Assembly: GCA_964492545.1 (NCBI GenBank)
Contig: CAZBKO010000021.1
Coordinates: 1-28,167 of the forward strand
Length of the DNA: 28,167 bases
Reading direction: 5' to 3'
From: RGIG1934 sp964492545
GTDB taxonomy: Bacteria > Bacillota > Clostridia > Lachnospirales > Lachnospiraceae
The stretch's first letter is position 1. Each line of letters begins with the position of its first letter. The notes beneath the pieces were generated by a model. It worked only from the letters and a program-made list of their open reading frames with translations. It did no database searches and was not told the origin of the DNA. Positions 23,401 to 28,167 of the stretch are shown in pieces. Position numbers and translations under genes: made by a program.

Positions 23401-24891
23401 ATGGAAAAAAATATCTGGATTATACATTCAAACAGACAGGAACTTATAGAAGCCCAGCAGCTTATTAATGCAAATGGAGGTATGCGGGCTTTTTGCATTT
23501 TATCAGAGACGGCACTTGACAAGGCTATGGTCAGAAATGACTTTCCGGGAGAGGCTGCAAACAGACCCTCATTGATACTTATGGACTATATAACCTGTGT
23601 TATTGACAATACGAGCATCCTTAATAAAATTCAGCAAAATACAGCTTATGCCGGAGTTCCACTTATATTTATGGTGGAGGAGAGAAATCATGAAATAGAT
23701 GAGAAATGCTATGAGCTAGGCGCAACAATTGTCGCTACAAAGCCATTTTCAAGGTCAGCAATTTTGCGAATTGAGAGGACTGCATGGCAGTATGAACAGA
23801 GCAGAAATTTTGAGAAGATTTTGCATAAACAGGCGAATGAGCTTGTCACAGCAAAGGAAATACGAAAGCTCAATGCTCAGCTTGAGACAAGAAATATGCT
23901 GCTAAGACAAATATTCGGGAGATATTTTTCCGATGAGGTGGTGGATGTGATTCTTGATGACCCATCAGGAGCGTCCATAGGAGGCAACAAAAAAGAGCTT
24001 GTTGTTATGATGCTTGATATGCGAGGCTTCACATCTATTTCTGAGCTATTGTCGGCAGATGAAGTAACAGATATGATAAATAATTTCCTAGGAGAAATGA
24101 CGGAGATTATATTTGCATATAAGGGCTCAATCATTGAATTTATTGGAGATGCGATACTTGCTGTATTTGGAGCTCCGGTTGCTTCAGAATCACCGGAGGA
24201 GGATGCTATAATTGCTGCAATACACATGCAGAATGCCATGGAAAAGGTGAACAAATATAATTCAGCAAAGAAATATCCAATGGTCGAAATGGGAATAGGA
24301 ATTCACAGGGGAGAGGTGTTTATCGGAAATATTGGCTCTGAGAAATTAATGAGATACAATGTTATCGGAAAGGCCGTAAACCTGTGTTCAAGGATAGAAA
24401 ACTACAGCGTCGGTGGTCAGATTCTTATATCAGATGATATGGTATCATCAATGAAGGCTGTTTTGTTTCAGTCAGGAATATTTGAAATAAGCACCAAAGG
24501 CGTTGAACATCCTGTAAGAATTCATGAGATAAGAGGAATAAAAGGGAGAGCGGAAGCGTACCTGGAAAATAATTCCCTGGAAGAGATGAGAGTACCTACA
24601 GAAAAAATAACGCTTACACTTAACAAAATTGTTGATAAGAGCATTCTTGACTCAAGCTATATTGCAAGAGTCAGGGGCATGACTCATAAGAGAGTAAATA
24701 TTGAATTAGCTGATAAATACGATATCAGTACATTTGATGATTTTGAAATCACAGCCCGGGATGACCATAACAATACGATATTTTCAGGTTTATACGGCAA
24801 GGTAATTGATTTGAAAAATCAAAATGCGACAATACATTTTACTTATTTGAAGGATGATTACATAGAGCTTTATGATAAATTTTTTTCATAG
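23401..24891 (+). CDS. Receiver-like/class III nucleotidyl cyclase
   Basis: A 496-aa protein: receiver-like domain (1-125), coiled coil (about 130-172), class III cyclase domain (about 195-375) and an unassigned beta-rich tail (about 400-496). The receiver has D62 (LILMDY) and the conserved lysine K114 (TKPFS), but the first strand lacks the usual acidic pair, so phosphorylation may be impaired. In the cyclase both metal aspartates are present, D206 (LDMRGFTS) and D250 (EFIGDAILAVFGAP), as are transition-state residues N327 and R331 (VNLCSR). The substrate-selecting lysine of adenylate cyclases is replaced by E246, and the second position is N320, which points to cGMP or altered specificity rather than plain cAMP synthesis. 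Coupled to the TIR gene. Confidence 0.9.
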   Translation: MEKNIWIIHSNRQELIEAQQLINANGGMRAFCILSETALDKAMVRNDFPGEAANRPSLILMDYITCVIDNTSILNKIQQNTAYAGVPLIFMVEERNHEIDEKCYELGATIVATKPFSRSAILRIERTAWQYEQSRNFEKILHKQANELVTAKEIRKLNAQLETRNMLLRQIFGRYFSDEVVDVILDDPSGASIGGNKKELVVMMLDMRGFTSISELLSADEVTDMINNFLGEMTEIIFAYKGSIIEFIGDAILAVFGAPVASESPEEDAIIAAIHMQNAMEKVNKYNSAKKYPMVEMGIGIHRGEVFIGNIGSEKLMRYNVIGKAVNLCSRIENYSVGGQILISDDMVSSMKAVLFQSGIFEISTKGVEHPVRIHEIRGIKGRAEAYLENNSLEEMRVPTEKITLTLNKIVDKSILDSSYIARVRGMTHKRVNIELADKYDISTFDDFEITARDDHNNTIFSGLYGKVIDLKNQNATIHFTYLKDDYIELYDKFFS

Positions 24892-24904
24892 ACAGGAGGC
24901 ACAA

Positions 24905-25804
24905 ATGGACAATTATATAAAGAAAGATGACAGTTATTATTTTGTGGACTATCCTGTAGTGTTTGTGGAAAATTGCGACAAAGCTTTAGCTGAGATGTGT
25001 ACAGATGATAGAAATGTATGCGTGGGCATCTGTCAAAGCGGCAGAAATATTGAGATAATTGTTTCGAGTATAACAAATGAAATCAGGGCAATTGAAATGC
25101 TTGATTTTATGCTTGACGATATTGGCATATTTGCCGGAGATGAAAAGTATGCGCAGGGAAAGCTGACAGGTGCGTTAATTGATGCCTACATGGCCGAGTG
25201 GGAAGTCAAATCGGCTGCCGAATACTTCATAATGAGAATTGGAAAGTATTTTCAGGACACAGATATAATCAGGTGCACATCTGATGAAATTGATGTCAGC
25301 GCAATGGCTGAATATCACAAAAAGCATATTCCATGGGCTGTTGTAAAGACTGAGGATATCGGAGACATCGGCTCACTTATATGCGTGAAAAGCCTCGAGA
25401 ACTCAACAGGCGTGGAGATTGAAATCTCAAAGGACAGCTATATTATGGTTGGATGTCGCGGTGAGGTATATGATATTTCCAGAAAGAAATTTGAGCACAG
25501 CTATGATGTAACTGAAGAGAAGCTTGATATATTTGAAAATATTCTGGATTTTATTCCTACAGTGGAGAGCGTCAAAGATAGAAAGTATATTCCTATAGAC
25601 GAAATGGCACATATTTGCTATCCGAAGTCGAATTCGTTTATTTATACCAGGGAGATAACAAGGAGAACAAAGGTGTTCGGAGCGTATAATAAGGGAAAAT
25701 ATTTTATAGGAAAACCAGGTGATTATCTGGCAGTTCGCGGGGAAGATAAGAAGGATGCGTACATTATCAAGCACGATATTTTCATAGCCACCTATGAAAA
25801 ATAA
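24905..25804 (+). CDS. Unknown protein at the end of the signalling operon
   Basis: I do not recognise this 299-aa protein. No signal peptide, membrane segment or metal motif is seen. The C-terminal 50 residues (RRTKVFGAYNKGKYFIGKPGDYLAVRGEDKKDAY in two halves: TKVFGAYNKGKYF and GKPGDYLAVRGED, ending KHDIFIATYE) recall the short PGDY...DIF..TY module seen in various phage and bacterial proteins, likely a small beta-barrel. The middle contains a helical AEYFIMRIGKYFQD and a beta-rich stretch. AGGAGG lies before the ATG at 24905, 13 bases after the cyclase stop, so it probably belongs to the same signalling unit. No terminator is seen after it. Confidence 0.75.
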   Translation: MDNYIKKDDSYYFVDYPVVFVENCDKALAEMCTDDRNVCVGICQSGRNIEIIVSSITNEIRAIEMLDFMLDDIGIFAGDEKYAQGKLTGALIDAYMAEWEVKSAAEYFIMRIGKYFQDTDIIRCTSDEIDVSAMAEYHKKHIPWAVVKTEDIGDIGSLICVKSLENSTGVEIEISKDSYIMVGCRGEVYDISRKKFEHSYDVTEEKLDIFENILDFIPTVESVKDRKYIPIDEMAHICYPKSNSFIYTREITRRTKVFGAYNKGKYFIGKPGDYLAVRGEDKKDAYIIKHDIFIATYEK

Positions 25805-25840
25805 GTAACATTTAGTACAGAAATAAAAGGAGCAGCATTT

Positions 25841-26374
25841 ATGAAAAGAATAGAAACTGAAAGATTAATTCTACGTAATTTTGAAGAAACTGATTATGAT
25901 GATGTATATGAATTTTTGTCACAGAGAGAAAATGATGAATTTGAAGCGTATCCCGGAATTACATATGAAAATGGAATAGAGCATATGAAGTATCGGGTAG
26001 GAAATGATGAATTTTATGCTATTGAATTAAAAGAAAATGGAAAAATTATTGGAAATATTTATTTTGGAAATCGTGACTTTGCGGCAAAGGAAGTTGGCTA
26101 TATTATAAATAAGAACTATCAGCGAAAAGGCTTTGCAACTGAAGCAATTAATGCAATAATAGATAATGGATTTGCTAATGATGTACATCGCATATATGCT
26201 GAATGTAATCCTAAAAATGAATGTTCATTTAAACTGTTGGAGAGCTTGGGCTTTAAAAAAGAGGCTTGTTTTTCGAAAAATATTTATTTTCTTAAAGATG
26301 AAAAAGGACAGCCAATATGGCAGGATACATATGTATACTGCAAATTAAATAGTCTTGTTATCGATGGTAATTAG
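25841..26374 (+). CDS. GNAT acetyltransferase, RimJ/RimL type
   Basis: A 177-aa acetyltransferase of the ribosomal-protein/amino-acid N-acetyltransferase type. MKRIETERLILRNFEETDYDD is the typical start (MKRIETERLILR). The acetyl-CoA region is KEVGYIINKNYQRKGFATEAINAI, with QRKGFA as the loop, and YAECNPKNECSFKLLESLGFKKE closes the fold. AAAAGGAG precedes the ATG. It is richer in A and T than the operon before it and stands at the start of the decayed region. Substrate unknown. Confidence 0.87.
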   Translation: MKRIETERLILRNFEETDYDDVYEFLSQRENDEFEAYPGITYENGIEHMKYRVGNDEFYAIELKENGKIIGNIYFGNRDFAAKEVGYIINKNYQRKGFATEAINAIIDNGFANDVHRIYAECNPKNECSFKLLESLGFKKEACFSKNIYFLKDEKGQPIWQDTYVYCKLNSLVIDGN

Positions 26375-26560
26375 TGCATCACTTGATAACCTTGGACTTA
26401 ATGACTTCTGTGAGACAGTAGAGATTATACGTGCACTCAATCAGGTTGAATTACATTCGGTGTTAGTACCTATAGGAGAAAAGATGCAGTGGATATGAAA
26501 CTGGTGAAGCTGCTGAAGGAAGTAAGTGATAAAAAATACGGATTATTAGGGAACTTCACC
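26364..26560 (+). pseudogene. Unassigned frameshifted gene fragment
   Basis: One frame gives 44 residues from 26364, beginning MVISASLDNLGLNDFC and containing ETVEIIRALNQVELHSVLVP, ending at a TGA (26496-26498). The next frame continues with AVDMKLVKLLKEVSDKKYG and LLGNFTI to a TAA at about 26560. The composition of both parts is protein-like (amphipathic helices), and a single-base shift near 26480-26490 would join them. I take it as the decayed end of a gene whose start is gone, and cannot name the family. It overlaps the last codons of the GNAT gene. Confidence 0.45.
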
Positions 26561-26607
26561 ATATAATATATAGATGTGTAGTATTTGTATGCGAATATAG
26601 ATAAAGA

Positions 26608-26645
26608 AAAGGATGAAATCATGATAATAAGTGGTTTCATTCTTT
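26608..26645 (+). terminator. Terminator after the GNAT gene/fragment
   Basis: AAAGGATGAAATCA (26608-26621) pairs along its full length, with two G.T pairs, to TGGTTTCATTCTTT (26632-26645), followed by further T residues. Confidence 0.85.
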
Positions 26646-26648
26646 TTT

Positions 26649-26851
26649 ATGCAGCTAGCCAAATATGTTAAGAATATATACATAACCACAGGTTATAATT
26701 ACACATTCAATATAACTATTTGCAATATAATGACTATGGAAATACAATTAATTTATGTTCAGATATGAACATGGAACATCACAAATAGTGTTAATGACAG
26801 AAACGATTTCGCACTGCCATAGTGCAAGGATGTTACGGAATGGAGATTTAC
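26649..26851. other. Gene-poor stretch with small dyads
   Basis: No convincing gene is seen. A 39-codon open frame from 26649 has no ribosome-binding site and no recognisable content. Present are ATAACC-ACA-GGTTAT (26682-26696) overlapping a TATAAT (26694-26699), ATGTTC-AGATAT-GAACAT (26755-26772), and GCACT/AGTGC (26811-26825). The first may be an operator over a promoter for the small gene at 26852. Confidence 0.35.
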
Positions 26852-27079
26852 ATGGAAATTAATTGCAGTAAAGAACATATTATTCAAAACCTTTTAGATG
26901 CAGGATGTGATAAACAATTTATCGATTCATTTTTGGAGAAAAAAGAATATGTTAATTCAGAGCAAATCCAACTGCTGCAGGAACAGAGAAACTTGATTCT
27001 GGATAAGCTGCATAAAGCCCAAAAAACAATAGTTGTGATTGAAACTGCTATAGAAATTCTTTCTGAAGACGGTCAATAA
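26852..27079 (+). CDS. Small conserved-looking helical protein
   Basis: A 75-aa protein, MEINCSKEHIIQNLLDAG at the start, then a long amphipathic helix (LLQEQRNLILDKLHKAQKTI). I recall similar short proteins of Firmicutes with the pattern LLDxxHxxQKxID that sit beside transcriptional regulators, but have no name for the family. The ATG at 26852 is chosen because TGGAG lies six bases upstream; ATGs further upstream lack one. Its last 32 bases overlap the tail of the LysR remnant on the other strand. Confidence 0.6.
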   Translation: MEINCSKEHIIQNLLDAGCDKQFIDSFLEKKEYVNSEQIQLLQEQRNLILDKLHKAQKTIVVIETAIEILSEDGQ

Positions 27080-27247
27080 ATAATTTGGCTGCCTTAGAAA
27101 ATATCTGATACTTCTTAGTAAACATATATACATTGGATTCTCTGGTTGGGCTAAGTGGTACAAAGGTCAGTGGCGAATCTGCACCAACATGAATGAGCTT
27201 ATCAATACATAATGCATAACCAATCCCGGCTTCAACCATAAGGCTTA
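27048..27247 (-). pseudogene. LysR-type regulator, C-terminal remnant
   Basis: On the minus strand about 66 residues match the end of a LysR-family effector-binding domain: SLMVEAGIGYALCIDKLI, GADSPLTFVPLSP and FSKAAKLFIDRLQ. The DNA-binding domain and most of the effector domain are missing. Similarity stops near 27247, exactly where an unrelated ATPase remnant begins on the plus strand, which marks a deletion or insertion junction. Confidence 0.7.
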
Positions 27248-27481
27248 GAGATTGATTTTGTGTGTAATTTAGGAAGTAATAGATATTATATTCAGTCTGC
27301 TTATTCATTACCAGATGAAAACAAGATAAAGCAGGAGTTGAAATCGCTGAACCGTGTTGATGATTCATTTAAAAAGGTTGTAATTGTGGCAGATAATATT
27401 AAACCATGGCACAATGAAAAAGGATATTTAATTATTAACGTACTTGATTTTTTAATGTTGAGTAATAGTTTGGAAATGTAG
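27245..27481 (+). pseudogene. DUF4143 ATPase, C-terminal remnant
   Basis: On the plus strand about 78 residues match the end of AAA_14/DUF4143 ATPases, a family frequent in gut Clostridia: LEIDFVCNLGSNRYYIQSAY, SLPDENKIKQE, VDDSFKKVVIVADNIKP, VLDFLMLSNSLEM, ending at TAG (27479-27481). The P-loop part is absent. It lacks a start codon and ribosome-binding site at its left end. Confidence 0.75.
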
Positions 27482-27587
27482 TATTCCGCAAAAAAAGAAA
27501 ACGAGCAGCCCATCTAATATGGTGAAAACTCATTTTCTTAAGCAAAAAATAACATATATTAAAAGTGTATGTCAATAATCATTAATT

Positions 27588-27602
27588 AAATGATAATCAT
27601 TT
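27588..27602. promoter_or_regulatory. Fur/PerR-like 7-1-7 dyad
   Basis: AAATGATAATCATTT is a perfect 7-1-7 inverted repeat. A further AATCATT half-site lies at 27577-27583. The geometry matches Fur-family boxes. No intact iron or peroxide gene adjoins it; it lies 65 bases before the SpoIIID-like gene. Confidence 0.45.
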
Positions 27603-27666
27603 TATTATGAATGAATCCAACCACAAAAGCATATCTTGTATAAATAATTAATATAAGGTACGCTTT

Positions 27667-27876
27667 ATGAAAGAATATATTGAAGAGAGAGCTCTTGCAA
27701 TTGCAAATTTCATCATTGAAAACAATGCGACTGTAAGACAGACTGCCAGACAGTTTGGAGTTAGCAAGAGTACCGTACATACCGATGTACACAAACCGAA
27801 CGATTTGAAACAGTCATTGAGATTGGCTAGAAAGCACGTAGATAGGGCGAAATCCCAAAATCCCACCAAAATCTGA
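27667..27876 (+). CDS. spoIIID: SpoIIID-like regulator, shortened and possibly decayed
   Basis: The first 45 or so of 69 residues match SpoIIID, the mother-cell transcription factor of sporulation: KEYIEERALAIANFIIENNAT, VRQTARQFGVSKSTVHTDV (helix-turn-helix). Family members have about 80-90 residues and end in a basic RHIRGG segment. Here the sequence after HTDV (HKPNDLKQSLRLARKH) retains scattered family residues but looks shortened by small deletions, RHIRGG is missing, and the last codons lie inside the terminator stem. It may be a pseudogene or a truncated functional form. AAGG lies about ten bases upstream of the ATG. Confidence 0.65.
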   Translation: MKEYIEERALAIANFIIENNATVRQTARQFGVSKSTVHTDVHKPNDLKQSLRLARKHVDRAKSQNPTKI

Positions 27877-27919
27877 AGGAAAGACGAAAAAGTCTGACGA
27901 AGATTTCGGTGGGATTTTT
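27857..27919 (+). terminator. Terminator overlapping the SpoIIID-like gene end
   Basis: An 18-base arm (27857-27874, AAAATCCCACC then AAAATCT) pairs with 27901-27918 at 17 of 18 positions, ending in TTTTT. AGAC/GTCT can form a small inner stem. The stop codon of the SpoIIID-like frame falls directly after the left arm. Confidence 0.9.
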
Positions 27920-27955
27920 GCATAAATAAGGCTAGTAATGAATATAATAAAATTA

Positions 27956-28005
27956 TCCAATAAGTATAGAAATATAACTAGTTATTGGAATAAAATCCAA
28001 TAACT
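27956..28005. promoter_or_regulatory. Operator-like repeats before the last gene
   Basis: AGTTATTGGA (27980-27989) and TCCAATAACT (27996-28005) are a perfect 10-base inverted repeat with a six-base centre. A third near-copy, TCCAATAAGT, lies at 27956-27965, exactly 40 bases before the last. They end at the -35 hexamer, a typical position for a regulator-binding site. Confidence 0.55.
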
Positions 28006-28006
28006 A

Positions 28007-28034
28007 TTGAAAAAATAAAGTTTTGGGTTATAAT
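28007..28034 (+). promoter_or_regulatory. Promoter of the last gene
   Basis: TTGAAA (28007-28012), a 16-base spacer and TATAAT (28029-28034) lie 90 bases before the start codon. Confidence 0.7.
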
Positions 28035-28042
28035 AATAGAAA

Positions 28043-28092
28043 GAGTTTTATGCTCTGGAAAGAGGGCAAAACCTCTGCTCGTCAGAGAACTC
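28043..28092 (+). promoter_or_regulatory. Foldable leader RNA of the last gene
   Basis: Three stacked helices can form: GAGTT (28043-28047) with AACTC (28088-28092), CTCTG (28053-28057) with CAGAG (28083-28087), and AGAGG (28061-28065) with CCTCT (28072-28076) closing a six-base loop. The internal loops are asymmetric (TTATG; GAA against GCTCGT). A short A/T hairpin then precedes AGGAGG. The compact design recalls a small riboswitch, but I cannot assign a class. Confidence 0.45.
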
Positions 28093-28123
28093 GCATTTTG
28101 TTTTACAAAACAAGGAGGTTTAT

Positions 28124-28167
28124 ATGAAAGAGATAATATTAAGAGATGAATATCTGCAAACATTAAA
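28124..28167 (+). CDS. Start of an unidentified gene (cut by window)
   Basis: Fourteen codons (MKEIILRDEYLQTL) are visible after AGGAGG at five bases' distance. Promoter, operator-like repeats and leader RNA all point to a real gene. The fragment is too short to name; the beginning resembles both AAA_14/DUF4143 ATPases and S4-domain RNA-binding proteins. Confidence 0.7.
   Translation, partial: MKEIILRDEYLQTL

Noticed and set aside
17046..25804. Anti-phage defence island
   Set aside because: The TIR and cyclase genes are suggestive, but the unit also holds dgt, map and greA, with no integrase, repeats or composition shift, so a mobile island is not supported.
27857..27919. CRISPR or mobile-element inverted repeat
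   Set aside because: There is a single stem-loop followed by T residues, with no repeated units or transposase; it is a terminator.

Overview
The window looks like chromosomal DNA of an anaerobic, low-GC Firmicute, most likely a Clostridia member of the Lachnospiraceae type. This rests on AT-rich DNA with strong AGGAGG ribosome-binding sites, a PerR/rubrerythrin pair, a trimeric NADH-linked [FeFe]-hydrogenase, SpoIIID-like and SpoVK-like proteins, and lipoproteins with threonine-rich tails. I cannot assign a species.

Layout. (1) 1-1193: oxidative-stress locus on the minus strand: a reverse-type rubrerythrin (cut by the window edge) and perR, each with a promoter and a PerR-type dyad, and perR with a long foldable leader. 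(2) 1256-2695: pyruvate kinase on the plus strand, followed by a hairpin-rich gap. (3) 7934-2907 (minus): an electron-bifurcating hydrogenase operon in the order NuoE-like, GHKL ATPase, thioredoxin-like ferredoxin, NuoF-like, catalytic HydA. (4) Divergent from it, 8131-12634 (plus): six tightly coupled genes (DRTGG protein, RsbW-like ATPase, group-D-like [FeFe]-hydrogenase homologue, second DRTGG protein, PHP phosphoesterase, SpoVK/CbbX-like AAA+). A perfect 20-bp dyad lies between the two units. (5) 12668-16910: FKBP/trigger-factor-like lipoprotein, convergent CapA-family lipoprotein and a uracil permease, each unit closed by a hairpin terminator or start promoter. (6) 16958-25804: one long co-directional unit of ten genes with gaps of 44 bases or less: unknown 136-aa protein, dGTPase-like HD protein, SEC-C methionine aminopeptidase, GNAT, GreA, TIM-barrel isomerase-like protein, GAF-GGDEF diguanylate cyclase, TIR/zinc-ribbon/wHTH protein, receiver/class III nucleotidyl cyclase, and an unknown 299-aa protein. 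(7) 25841-28167: a lower-quality stretch with a GNAT gene, several gene remnants (LysR tail, DUF4143 ATPase tail, an unassigned frameshifted fragment), a shortened SpoIIID-like gene, and the start of a new gene behind an operator-like repeat and a foldable leader.

How it works together. The hydrogenase operon should couple NADH and reduced ferredoxin to H2. The divergent cluster carries a second hydrogenase-like Fe-S protein together with an anti-sigma-like ATPase, DRTGG and PHP proteins, and is best read as a sensing or regulatory module for that enzyme; this is inference. The most unusual part is the tail of the long operon, where a c-di-GMP synthase, a TIR protein with NADase-like residues and nucleic-acid-binding-like domains, and a class III cyclase with a guanylate-type substrate residue sit in consecutive, closely spaced genes. 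All identifications are from reading the sequence; no database search was run.
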